This document shows positions 25,943 through 34,280 of a stretch of DNA of 64,000 nt, piece by piece. The notes beneath the pieces are model-generated. The model had not been told where the DNA came from. It ran no database searches and worked only from the letters and a program-made list of their open reading frames with translations. Source of the stretch: Lachnospiraceae bacterium. GTDB taxonomy: Bacteria; Bacillota; Clostridia; Lachnospirales; Lachnospiraceae. How positions within the stretch are numbered: the first letter of the stretch is position 1; the number at the start of each line of letters is the position of its first letter. Both the position numbers and the translations under genes were made by a program. The stretch spans positions 44,385 through 108,384 of the forward strand of contig JAAVAC010000017.1 in assembly GCA_014804265.1 (NCBI GenBank), given 5' to 3'.

Positions 25943-27229
25943 TTATTTATTTGGACGAATTTCGGATTTTCCACCCATGTATGGCCTAAGAGCTTCCGGT
26001 ATGGCAACGGAGCCATCTGCCTTTAAATTATTTTCTAAAAATGCAATCAACATTCTTGGAGGCGCAACTACTGTATTATTTAATGTGTGGGCAAAATATT
26101 TACCATTTTCTCCATTGATACGAATTTTTAATCTTCTTGCCTGTGCATCTCCTAAATTAGAACAGCTTCCTACTTCAAAATATTTTTTCTGTCTTGGAGA
26201 CCAGGCTTCCACATCAAAAGATTTTACCTTTAAATCAGCCAGATCACCAGAGCAGCATTCTAAAGTACGGACAGGAATATCCAGGGAACGGAACAAATCC
26301 ACCGTATTTTGCCATAATTTATCAAACCACATAGGGCTTTCTTCCGGTTTACACACAACGATCATTTCCTGCTTTTCAAATTGATGGATCCGGTATACGC
26401 CTCTTTCTTCCAGGCCATGGGCGCCTTTTTCCTTGCGGAAGCAGGGAGAATAACTGGTTAAGGTTTTTGGAAGGGTTTCTTCGGGAATGATCGTATCAAT
26501 AAATTTTCCGATCATGGAATGTTCGCTTGTACCAATCAAATAAAGATCTTCTCCTTCGATTTTGTACATCATGGCATCCATTTCCGCAAAGCTCATGACA
26601 CCTGTAACTACATTACTTCGAATCATAAAAGGAGGCACACAATAAGTAAATCCTCTGTCAATCATAAAATCCCTTGCATAAGAAATCACTGCAGAGTGGA
26701 GTCTTGCAATATCTCCCATCAAATAGTAAAATCCATTACCGGCTACCTTCCTTGCGCTATCTAAGTCGATTCCATCAAAGCTTTCCATGATTTCGGAGTG
26801 ATATGGAATTTCAAAATCCGGAACAACCGGCTCTCCATATTTGGTAACTTCCACATTTTCTGTATCATCCTTTCCGATTGGAACAGAAGGATCAATGATA
26901 TTTGGAATAGTCATCATGATTTTTAGTATCTTTTCATCCAGTTCCTTTTCTTTTCCTTCTAGTTCAGTCAAGCGGGATGCAAATTCTGCAACTTTTTTCT
27001 TTGTTTCTTCTGCTTCTTCCTTTTTTCCCTGTGCCATAAGTTTACCGATTTCTTTTGAAATCCTGTTACGGTTTGCACGAAGATCATCAGCCTCTTTCTG
27101 CGCATCTCTTTTTTCAACATCAAGCTTTATGACTTCATCCACTAAAGGAAGTTTTTCCTCCTGGAATTTATTTTGGATATTTTTCTTTACCACATCAGGA
27201 TTTTCTCTTAAAAATTTAATATCTAACAT
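25943..27229 (-). CDS. serS: seryl-tRNA synthetase
   Basis: A 428-residue class II synthetase that charges tRNA-Ser. The N-terminal 110 residues form the tRNA-binding coiled coil, and class II motifs are visible: motif 2 SPCFRKEKGAHGLEERGVYR and motif 3 NNTVVAPPRMLIAFLEN. TSEHSMIG and the GSCSNLGDAQARR segment bind serine. AAAAGGAG precedes the ATG. No T-box leader is present in the 54-base gap upstream. Confidence 0.97.
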   Translation of the reverse strand: MLDIKFLRENPDVVKKNIQNKFQEEKLPLVDEVIKLDVEKRDAQKEADDLRANRNRISKEIGKLMAQGKKEEAEETKKKVAEFASRLTELEGKEKELDEKILKIMMTIPNIIDPSVPIGKDDTENVEVTKYGEPVVPDFEIPYHSEIMESFDGIDLDSARKVAGNGFYYLMGDIARLHSAVISYARDFMIDRGFTYCVPPFMIRSNVVTGVMSFAEMDAMMYKIEGEDLYLIGTSEHSMIGKFIDTIIPEETLPKTLTSYSPCFRKEKGAHGLEERGVYRIHQFEKQEMIVVCKPEESPMWFDKLWQNTVDLFRSLDIPVRTLECCSGDLADLKVKSFDVEAWSPRQKKYFEVGSCSNLGDAQARRLKIRINGENGKYFAHTLNNTVVAPPRMLIAFLENNLKADGSVAIPEALRPYMGGKSEIRPNK

Positions 27230-27283
27230 AATAGACTCCTTTTCTACTTTTTAAATTAAATGCTTTATTTTATAAAATAACTA

Positions 27284-28345
27284 TCATAATTTATCTATTG
27301 TAGATTCAATTACTACATTATGAATCTTTATCAGGTCTACGATTATTTCTGTTTTACAAGTATTACCATCTTTATCCTTTACTAATCTAAGAACCGGTCT
27401 TTCCGGGAATCCCTTATTTTGATTTATAACTATACCTATAGTGTTATCACTTAATTTTACGATCGTATCCATTGGATAAGCAGCAATAAACTGGAAAAAT
27501 GCTTCTACTACCTCTACATCAAATAATTGTCCTTTTATGGATTTGATAAACTCAATGGCTTCAGGCACTTTTACCGGAATGCAACCAATGCCGCAAATCA
27601 ATTCATCAAATGTTTCACAAACACCGAGAACCTGACATTCTATGGGAATTTCCGTAGCATGAAGGGGATATCCCAATCCTCCTTTTTTCTCATGATGAAA
27701 TAACAGTATCCTCTTTGCCCTTTCCGATATCCATTGTTCATGAATCACCGCCGTATAACCATAAACCGTATGCTTTCTATATTCTTCCTGATCTCGTTCA
27801 TGTAAAGTGGATATATCTGTATTAAAATAATTTACCGTAATATATCGAAGCCCCAAATCATGGAGCAGACTGGCTATTCCAATATCATGAATCACATCTT
27901 TTGGAAGATCTAATTTAATTCCCGTTAAAATAGCCATAGAGCAGACTGTTAAAGAATGCTCATAAATATCCGGGGTCCTCTCCTTAATTTCATAAATCTT
28001 TTCTACAGTCTGTTCATCACTTAATATATTTTGAATCACATCTTCTGCAGTTGAATTAATTTCCATTAACTCACTGTTATTACTATAAGTATGACGTTCT
28101 AATACATCTTTTACCCGGTTTAGGCATACCTGCTTTACTTCTTCCTTTAAAATAACGGAATGTTCATGTTCCAACTCTTCCGTCTGAATCTTAACTTGAG
28201 AAATGCCCAATTCTTTTAATTTTTCAATATATTCTTTTTTTATAGGGGTACTGGCAGAAAGCAATACTTTAAAATCACCTGTTATTACATCAACCGCTAA
28301 AATTTCCCCGCCTTTTAATTCATCAATATTTATCAGCTTTGCCAT
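27284..28345 (-). CDS. HD-GYP domain protein (putative cyclic-di-GMP phosphodiesterase)
   Basis: A 353-residue protein. Residues 1-100 resemble the small N-terminal domain found before HD-GYP; the HD-GYP domain spans about 120-300, with HDLGLRY and HHEKKGGLGYP. Active members hydrolyse c-di-GMP with HD metal ligands and the GYP motif. Here the usual HDxGK is HDLGL and DGxGYP is GGLGYP, so activity may be altered. ATG 28345 with GAGG eight bases upstream is chosen over the track start. It sits in the par operon between the DUF4446 gene and serS. Confidence 0.82.
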   Translation of the reverse strand: MAKLINIDELKGGEILAVDVITGDFKVLLSASTPIKKEYIEKLKELGISQVKIQTEELEHEHSVILKEEVKQVCLNRVKDVLERHTYSNNSELMEINSTAEDVIQNILSDEQTVEKIYEIKERTPDIYEHSLTVCSMAILTGIKLDLPKDVIHDIGIASLLHDLGLRYITVNYFNTDISTLHERDQEEYRKHTVYGYTAVIHEQWISERAKRILLFHHEKKGGLGYPLHATEIPIECQVLGVCETFDELICGIGCIPVKVPEAIEFIKSIKGQLFDVEVVEAFFQFIAAYPMDTIVKLSDNTIGIVINQNKGFPERPVLRLVKDKDGNTCKTEIIVDLIKIHNVVIESTIDKL

Positions 28346-28361
28346 GTATTTTTCCTCAATA

Positions 28362-28898
28362 CTATTTTTCTTTTTTCTTAGAAACAGACTTTCCATAAAT
28401 AGCAATTTCCAAAGCTTCTTTTTCTTCCTCTCCTAATGAAATTGCACATTCACCCGATGTTATTTCCTTTGTATAAGAATAGCATCCATCACTACTATGA
28501 ACAGAATTTATGATAAAACCATCGTTCCTTTCATTCAACAAAGCCAGACTGAAACTCAACTGTCCTCCCATTTGTTTAAAAGCATCATACTTTACAATAC
28601 CTATTTTTTGATAAGCAAGTTCATGCTTTTTATATAAATTACGAATTTCCTTGCTGTTCGTCTGAGATGTTTCTTTTAAGTATGAAACATCTTTAAATAA
28701 ACCAGTTATTTCATTTTCTAAACTCTCTGCATTTTTGCCCTGCATAAATTTATTATAGATTTTTTTCAATTTGTTATTTTTTGATATTTGCACGATCACT
28801 AAAATGAATAATATAATAATCATTACAAGCAATCCAATAAATAAATACGCAATATCTAAATTACCCAATCCTATACTGTCAAAAATTTTACTGGACAT
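28362..28898 (-). CDS. DUF4446 family membrane protein
   Basis: A 178-residue protein with one N-terminal membrane helix (about 13-36, IAYLFIGLLVMIIILFILVIV), a coiled-coil stretch, then a domain containing YDAFKQMGGQLSFSLALLNE. That last segment is the recognisable DUF4446 signature. The family is commonly found directly after parB in Clostridia, as here. Function unknown; the location suggests a link to chromosome or cell-division organisation. Confidence 0.8.
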   Translation of the reverse strand: MSSKIFDSIGLGNLDIAYLFIGLLVMIIILFILVIVQISKNNKLKKIYNKFMQGKNAESLENEITGLFKDVSYLKETSQTNSKEIRNLYKKHELAYQKIGIVKYDAFKQMGGQLSFSLALLNERNDGFIINSVHSSDGCYSYTKEITSGECAISLGEEEKEALEIAIYGKSVSKKKEK

Positions 28899-28934
28899 AT
28901 TTCTCCTCCTGTACTTTTATCGAAATTATTTTAT

Positions 28935-29816
28935 CTAGTTCTTTAATAAATCTACGAGCCTGTCTAATTCTTCACTGGAATAAAATTCAATTTCAATTTT
29001 ACCACTTCCATTTTCTTTTGAAGAAACAGATACCTTTGTGCCAAGGGATGTCTTTAACTGTTCTTCTATATCCTGATAAATAAAATCTAAATTCTTTGAT
29101 TTTTCTTTTTTCTGTTTTACCGGCTTGTCCAAATTTTTCATAAGCTTCTCAGTCTCTCTAACACTAAGCTTCTCATCAAAAATCTTTTGCGCATATACAT
29201 ATTGCTTTTCCAGATCTTCAATTGCAAGCAGCGCTCTGGCATGTCCGGTAGAAATCATTTCATCAATGACCATTTGTTGTACATCTTCCGATAATTTCAA
29301 AAGACGCATAGAATTTGTAACGGCTGTTCTGCTTTTAGAAACCCTTTCCGCTACTTCATCCTGCTTCAAGTGAAATTCATTTAAAAGTCTCTTATATGCT
29401 AATGCTTCTTCAATAGGATTTAAATCTTCTCTTTGAATATTTTCAATTAAGGAAATTTCTACGATTTCCTGGTCTGTCAAATCTTTGATAATAACCGGAA
29501 CTTCTTTTAATCCGGCTAATTTTGATGCCCTCCATCTACGTTCTCCGGCAATGATCTCATAATGATCTTTTTTATCCTGAACTAAAATAGGTTGCAACAA
29601 TCCGAATTGTTTAATAGACTCTGAAAGCTCTAATAAAGCATCTTCATCAAATTTTTTTCGGGGCTGATCTCTGTTAGGTTCAACCATTGTTATCTTTACT
29701 AAAGTTTCCTGTCCTTTTTCTGATGATTTTTCTTTTCCCTTTGATTCACTTTTATTGATTCCTGCTGATACAGGAATCAAAGAATCAAGTCCTTTTCCTA
29801 AACCCCTTGCAGCCAT
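28935..29816 (-). CDS. parB: chromosome partitioning protein ParB (Spo0J)
   Basis: A 293-residue ParB. The CTP-binding N-terminal domain includes AGERRWRASKLAGL and the ENIQREDLNPIEEA motif; the central helix-turn-helix that reads parS spans about 150-200 (KQDEVAERVSKSRTAVTNSMR). The C-terminal dimerisation domain follows a Lys-rich linker. ParB loads at parS and spreads to organise the origin. Its start is four bases after the parA stop. Perfect parS sites lie about 1.2 kb upstream. Confidence 0.96.
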   Translation of the reverse strand: MAARGLGKGLDSLIPVSAGINKSESKGKEKSSEKGQETLVKITMVEPNRDQPRKKFDEDALLELSESIKQFGLLQPILVQDKKDHYEIIAGERRWRASKLAGLKEVPVIIKDLTDQEIVEISLIENIQREDLNPIEEALAYKRLLNEFHLKQDEVAERVSKSRTAVTNSMRLLKLSEDVQQMVIDEMISTGHARALLAIEDLEKQYVYAQKIFDEKLSVRETEKLMKNLDKPVKQKKEKSKNLDFIYQDIEEQLKTSLGTKVSVSSKENGSGKIEIEFYSSEELDRLVDLLKN

Positions 29817-29819
29817 ATT

Positions 29820-30587
29820 TTATACGTCCTTTCTATTTATAATTTCATCTGCCAGTTGCCTATAGCTTTCTGCTCCTGCAGATTTCGGTTCATACATGGT
29901 AATTGGCATTCCATGACTTGGTGCTTCTGCCAAACGTATATTTCTTGGAATTACTGTTTCACATACATTTTGTTTTAAATTGCTCTTTACATTGTCAACA
30001 ACCTGATTTGATAAATTAGTACGGGAATCAAACATAGTAAATACTACCCCTTCCATTTCCAAATCCGGATTCAATCTTTCTTTAATCAGATTTACTGTAT
30101 GTATCAACTGGCTTAATCCTTCCAAAGCATAATATTCACATTGAATTGGAACCAATACAGAATTTGCAGTAGTCATGGCATTGATTGTCAGCATACTTAA
30201 GGAGGGAGGACAATCAATAATGATATAGTCATAATTATCTTTTATGAAATCCACTTCATTTTTTAAGATGAACTCTTTCTTATCAACACCAATCAACTCG
30301 ATTTCAGCTGCAGCTAAATTTACATTCGATGGAACAACGGATACATTTGGTATTGCATTTTTGATAATACAGTCCTGTATGGAACATTCTCCTAATATCA
30401 ATTCGTATATAGTGTCTTCTAAAAAATTTTTATCAATACCAAATCCACTGGTGGTATTTCCCTGTGGGTCTGTATCAATTACTAATACTGATTTTCCTTT
30501 TTCCGCCAAACAGGCTGATAAGTTAATAGCTGTGGTAGTCTTTCCTACTCCACCTTTTTGATTTGCGATTGCAATAATTCTTCCCAT
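29820..30587 (-). CDS. parA: chromosome partitioning ATPase ParA (Soj)
   Basis: A 255-residue deviant Walker ATPase. Walker A is KGGVGKTTT near residue 11, Walker A' is DTDPQGNTT and Walker B is IIIDCPPSL. It works with ParB to segregate origins and, in Bacillus, to modulate DnaA. RBS TAGGAAGG precedes the ATG. A GC-rich hairpin lies just upstream in the leader and an extended -10 promoter before that. Confidence 0.96.
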   Translation of the reverse strand: MGRIIAIANQKGGVGKTTTAINLSACLAEKGKSVLVIDTDPQGNTTSGFGIDKNFLEDTIYELILGECSIQDCIIKNAIPNVSVVPSNVNLAAAEIELIGVDKKEFILKNEVDFIKDNYDYIIIDCPPSLSMLTINAMTTANSVLVPIQCEYYALEGLSQLIHTVNLIKERLNPDLEMEGVVFTMFDSRTNLSNQVVDNVKSNLKQNVCETVIPRNIRLAEAPSHGMPITMYEPKSAGAESYRQLADEIINRKDV

Positions 30588-30608
30588 TTTATTTTCCTTC
30601 CTAATTTT

Positions 30609-30627
30609 CCCCGATCTTGTATCGGGG
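30609..30627 (-). promoter_or_regulatory. hairpin in the parA leader
   Basis: CCCCGAT and ATCGGGG form a seven-base stem with a five-base loop, 22 bases before the parA ATG. It is the only GC-rich segment in this AT-rich leader and has no following T run on the minus strand, so it may affect mRNA stability or translation. Confidence 0.4.
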
Positions 30628-30659
30628 ACTTTCCTTCTCTTTCATACGTGTCCTTAATG

Positions 30660-30668
30660 ATTATAACA
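30660..30668 (-). promoter_or_regulatory. extended -10 promoter of parA
   Basis: The minus strand reads TGTTATAAT, a perfect extended -10 element, about 70 bases before parA. No good -35 is present at 17 bases, as is common for extended -10 promoters. Confidence 0.6.
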
Positions 30669-30750
30669 CTAAAAGGGTACTTTAGCTATATGGTTTTAAA
30701 GATTTGGTGAGGAAAATTGTAACAGTTGAATGGGTTAAAAATAGGAGTAG

Positions 30751-30800
30751 GGTTTTGATAGACGGACGTGGGAGAGCTATGTATATTTGTTTTGGAAATA
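30751..30800 (+). repeat. half or decayed copy of the origin-region hairpin family (copy E)
   Basis: GGTTTTGATAGACGGACGTGGGAG matches the 5' flank and base of the stem in the other copies, but no CTCCCAC arm follows. The next bases, GTATATTTGTTTTGGAAA, loosely resemble the 3' flank, as if the hairpin itself had been lost. Confidence 0.5.
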
Positions 30801-30890
30801 AATAATTTCTTTTTATTTCTTTATTTTCTATTAGTTTTGGGTTGTTTGTTTTGGGATTTAAGGTATTGGAGATGTTTTTTTGTTTAATTT

Positions 30891-31029
30891 TTAATGTTTC
30901 ACGAATAATTTGTGAAACATTAAAAATGTTTCACGATAATAATTACTATATCTAGGGGATTATATGTTTCACGTGAAACATTATCTTGTGTTTTTGTGTT
31001 TCAATAAGAAAAATGTTTCACGTGAAACA
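30891..31029. other. parS cluster
   Basis: Two perfect 16-bp parS sites TGTTTCACGTGAAACA are at 30965-30980 and 31014-31029. Before them, TTAATGTTTCAC and GTGAAACATTAA (30891-30902 and 30912-30923) form a split site with nine extra bases in the middle, and a further half site TGTTTCACG starts at 30928. This is the ParB loading zone, about 300-450 bases upstream of parA and 11 kb from dnaA. Confidence 0.93.
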
Positions 31030-31220
31030 TGTCCAAAACATTAAAATTAGCTTTTTATATGATATAACTTTAAATAATTTTGAAATCTGGGAGAATCAAT
31101 TTTTATATTTTACTTTTTATTAGTAGTCTTAATTTTAAATAAGATATAACATACAATCTTCATTTTCATATTCCTCTCAATTTAAAATATGTAGATTCAA
31201 ATATACCAATCCATAATTCA

Positions 31221-31388
31221 TATCGAAACCCAATAGGAGCTGCAATATAGTAGTTTTGCAGGCCTTCATGAAAGTGTCAGTCCTTACGCACCGTACTTTG
31301 GTGCGTTAGTACTGCTACGCTTTCATAGAGTGCGAACGTGCCCAAAAAACTACTATATTGCAGCTCCTACGTTCTCTTTCTATATCCC
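31221..31388 (-). repeat. full copy of the origin-region hairpin family, reversed (copy C1)
   Basis: TAGGAGCTGCAATATAGTAG and the following TTTT (31234-31257) pair perfectly over 24 bases with 31346-31369. Reading the minus strand, the core contains TACTAACGCACC, AAAGTAC and GGTGCGTAAGGA like the other two copies. Internal stems are ATGAAAG/CTTTCAT and CAGT/ACTG, which differ from the other copies on both strands together. It lies between the response-regulator stop and the parS cluster. Confidence 0.85.
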
Positions 31389-31420
31389 AATTTTTATAAT
31401 CATCTTTCTTCGAAATTAAT

Positions 31421-32062
31421 TTACACCCGAATCAAATTATTCCGAATAGCAAAAACAGCTGCCTGGGTACGATCAGAAACTTCAATTTTTTTGAATATAC
31501 TGGAAACATGATTTTTCACTGTTCTCTCACTTATATGTAATTTATCAGCTATCTCTTTATTAAACATACCACTGGACAAATGAATTAATATCTCCAGCTC
31601 TCTTTTTGTAAGTAATTTAATCTTTTCATTATCTATATCCCTTGTAATCATTTTTGAATTAAGCAAAGGAATCAAATCGGATTGAATATAATTATTACCT
31701 TCGATTACTGTAAAAATAGCTTTTCTAAGTTCTGCGGAATCGGCATCTTTTAATATGTATCCATCCACACCTATATCTACTGCTTTCAATAAATACTCAA
31801 CCTCACCATGAACAGTAAGTATCAATACCTTAATATCTATCTTTTTTTCCTTTATGACTTCTAATGTTTGTATACCATTCATTTTCGGCATATTAATATC
31901 TAAAAGTAATATGTCCGGTTTATTTGCTTTTAACTTTTCTAAACAATCCAAACCATTTTCCGCTTCTTCAATTACCTTTAAATCCCCTTCCAATTCCAGA
32001 AGTTGTTTCAAACCCTCTCTTATCATTTTGTGATCATCTGTAATCATTACTTTTACACACAT
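31421..32062 (-). CDS. NarL/DegU-type response regulator
   Basis: A 213-residue two-component regulator. Receiver domain residues: ITDDHKM acidic pocket, phosphoacceptor Asp in DILLLDINMPKMNG and Lys in YILKDAD. The C-terminal LuxR-type helix-turn-helix is LTKRELEILIHLSSGMFNKE followed by IADKLHISERTVKNHVSSIF. ATG 32062, after GGGGAGG, replaces the hydrophobic 27-residue extension in the track. Partner kinase lies immediately upstream. Confidence 0.9.
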   Translation of the reverse strand: MCVKVMITDDHKMIREGLKQLLELEGDLKVIEEAENGLDCLEKLKANKPDILLLDINMPKMNGIQTLEVIKEKKIDIKVLILTVHGEVEYLLKAVDIGVDGYILKDADSAELRKAIFTVIEGNNYIQSDLIPLLNSKMITRDIDNEKIKLLTKRELEILIHLSSGMFNKEIADKLHISERTVKNHVSSIFKKIEVSDRTQAAVFAIRNNLIRV

Positions 32063-32144
32063 ATAAATTTTATACCTCCCCAATACATATTTGTAAAAAT
32101 AAAAAATACACTTTAACATTTGTATATAAAAATTGAAAAACATT

Positions 32145-33113
32145 TTACTTAAGCGAAATCGGAATTTCTATTTGAACAGTTGTACCTTTACTAGTTGAAT
32201 TGAAAAGACAGGTTCCCGATAAAAAAGAAACTCTTTCCTTTACAATTTTTAAACCAAAATGCTTTTCATTTTCCCCGGAATCATTTAACTGAATAAACCC
32301 TATACCATCGTCCTGAACTATTAAGGATAATAAATCTTGATTTTCTTTCAAAACTACATGAAGATTTTTTCCTTTTGAATGCTTTATGGCATTATTACAG
32401 CATTCCTGAATAATACGGAACAACGTAATCAAAATAAGCTCATCATATTTATCATATTGTATGTTGATTTCATAGGATATTTCCATTTCAGATGTGTGAG
32501 ATATATTATCAAAGAAATTAGTTAAAGTCGTTTCAAATCCTAAATCATCAAAGTTCATAGGATGAAGGTCATATACTAATTCTCTCATATCCTGAATGAC
32601 ATCTTTTAAATGTTTAGTAACAGTACTAAACTCCAGCTTAGCCCTGATAGGATCCTGATCAATAAATTTAGAAGCAAACTCTACCTTATGAATTAAATAT
32701 ACCAGATTTTGAATCGTAGAATCATGTAAATCTCTGGCAATTCTTTTTCTGTCATTTTCATTCATGGAAAGCACTTCAAGACCTGATGGGATTTCAACCT
32801 TCTCTTTTACTTCTCCAATCACCTTTATATTATCTTCTATTTCTGAAAGCTTGCTTTTATATGAGTTTATTTTTTCCATAAGCTCATCACATTTTTCTTT
32901 ACTTTCTTTTAAGACATCTTCTTCTGATTGCATATTTTTCCTTGGAGAAAATATGCGAAGTTCATTATAACTATTTTTTTCAGATAATATCTTATTTTCT
33001 AATTTTTCCTTTTCCATCATACAATTGGAAATAAGCTCTTCTAATTCTCTTTTTTCTACCAGATAATTAGAATAGACACTTTCAATTGTGGATTTTTCAT
33101 TTTTATTTTTCAT
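32145..33113 (-). CDS. cytoplasmic DegS/NarL-type sensor histidine kinase
   Basis: A 322-residue kinase without membrane segments. Residues 1-115 are a Glu/Lys-rich coiled coil acting as sensor or dimeriser, then the HisKA_3 box with RIARDLHDSTIQNLVYLIH (phospho-His) and the HATPase domain with NNAIKHSKGKN, DDGIGF and GLKIVKERV. The layout matches DegS. The signal is not evident. It is divergent from the alpha/beta hydrolase gene. Confidence 0.9.
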   Translation of the reverse strand: MKNKNEKSTIESVYSNYLVEKRELEELISNCMMEKEKLENKILSEKNSYNELRIFSPRKNMQSEEDVLKESKEKCDELMEKINSYKSKLSEIEDNIKVIGEVKEKVEIPSGLEVLSMNENDRKRIARDLHDSTIQNLVYLIHKVEFASKFIDQDPIRAKLEFSTVTKHLKDVIQDMRELVYDLHPMNFDDLGFETTLTNFFDNISHTSEMEISYEINIQYDKYDELILITLFRIIQECCNNAIKHSKGKNLHVVLKENQDLLSLIVQDDGIGFIQLNDSGENEKHFGLKIVKERVSFLSGTCLFNSTSKGTTVQIEIPISLK

Positions 33114-33198
33114 TTACGTTCCCTTCCTATATTAATATACATAATATAATATTTCCCATAATAAGAAAAGAAAAAAATAAACTTTATTTGCATTTTAT

Positions 33199-33227
33199 TT
33201 GTAAAATAGAAAAATGTGCATTATAAT
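33199..33227 (+). promoter_or_regulatory. sigma-A promoter of the alpha/beta hydrolase gene
   Basis: TTGTAA (33199-33204), 17-base spacer, TATAAT (33222-33227), 38 bases before the ATG. Confidence 0.65.
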
Positions 33228-33265
33228 ATACAAAAGGGAATTATTATTAAGTGTGGAGGGACTTT

Positions 33266-34213
33266 ATGAAATCAAAATTAAAAAAAATAGGTATACTTTC
33301 TATTTTAGTAACAATAACATTATATATTATCAACCGTGCCATATATTCTATCACTACTGTTAAGGAAATATTAAAAGGAAAAGAAAATAAATATTATGAA
33401 TGGAGATTTGGAAAAATAAGATATACAGTAGCCGGAACAGGAAAACCTGTATTATTGATACATGATTTAACTCCAGGAAGCAGCGGATATGAATTTTACA
33501 AAATAACAGATGAATTAACAACGACTAACCAAGTTTTCGTAATTGATCTTTTAGGTTACGGATTATCGGATAAAATAAATATAACCTATACCAATTTTTT
33601 ATATGTGCAGCTCATCAGCGATTTTATAAAAAATGTCATCGGAAAGAAAACAGATGTGATTACCTCAGGTGATTCATCCACCATCGCCATTATGGCCTGC
33701 CATAATAATCCCGATTTAATAGATAAAATGATTTTCATAAATCCACAAGATATTTCAAAACTGAATCAAATACCTTCCAATGGAACAAAAATATTAAAGC
33801 TATTAATCGAATTTCCCATCCTTGGAACCTTCGTATACAACTTGTTGACAAATAAAACCTCCATTACAAAATCATTTATCAATGAATATTTTTATAATAA
33901 GGATTTAGTAAGAATCGGAGATATAGAAGCATATACAGAAGCAGCCCATTCAAAAGACTTCCATTCCAAATATGCAATATCAAGCTATATCGGAAGATAC
34001 ACAAATATCAATATTCTGCATGCTCTAAAAGAAATTGATTATAGTATGTTCATAATTGAAGGAAAAGAAGAAAATAAATCGGAAGAAATTCCGGTAGGTT
34101 ATTTAAACTATAATCATGCAATTGAAGTCAGCTATATCAAAGAAACAAAGCATCTGCCACATTTAGAAAAACCGGAAGAAGTAATCAACCATATTAAAAT
34201 GTACATGAGTTGA
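33266..34213 (+). CDS. membrane-anchored alpha/beta hydrolase
   Basis: A 315-residue protein with an N-terminal membrane helix (about 8-26) and an alpha/beta hydrolase fold. PVLLIHDLTPGSSGYEF forms the oxyanion region, the nucleophile elbow is SGDSSTIA (Ser in a Gly-x-Ser-x-Thr context rather than Gly), and LPHLEKPEEV supplies the His. Start ATG 33266 follows GGAGG by seven bases. The substrate is unknown. It stands alone, convergent with rsmG, sharing a terminator. Confidence 0.78.
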   Translation: MKSKLKKIGILSILVTITLYIINRAIYSITTVKEILKGKENKYYEWRFGKIRYTVAGTGKPVLLIHDLTPGSSGYEFYKITDELTTTNQVFVIDLLGYGLSDKINITYTNFLYVQLISDFIKNVIGKKTDVITSGDSSTIAIMACHNNPDLIDKMIFINPQDISKLNQIPSNGTKILKLLIEFPILGTFVYNLLTNKTSITKSFINEYFYNKDLVRIGDIEAYTEAAHSKDFHSKYAISSYIGRYTNINILHALKEIDYSMFIIEGKEENKSEEIPVGYLNYNHAIEVSYIKETKHLPHLEKPEEVINHIKMYMS

Positions 34214-34221
34214 TATTTAAA

Positions 34222-34280
34222 CAAAAAACAGCCTTTCATATCCTGTCTTATTATATAGGTTATGAAAAGGCTGTTTTTTA
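34222..34280. terminator. bidirectional terminator between the hydrolase gene and rsmG
   Basis: AAAAAACAGCCTTTCATA pairs with TATGAAAAGGCTGTTTTTT apart from one bulge, with T or A runs on both sides. The rsmG stop codon falls in the base of the stem. Confidence 0.8.

Noticed and set aside
27230-27283. T-box riboswitch before serS
   Set aside because: The gap is 54 bases and contains no T-box sequence or specifier stem.
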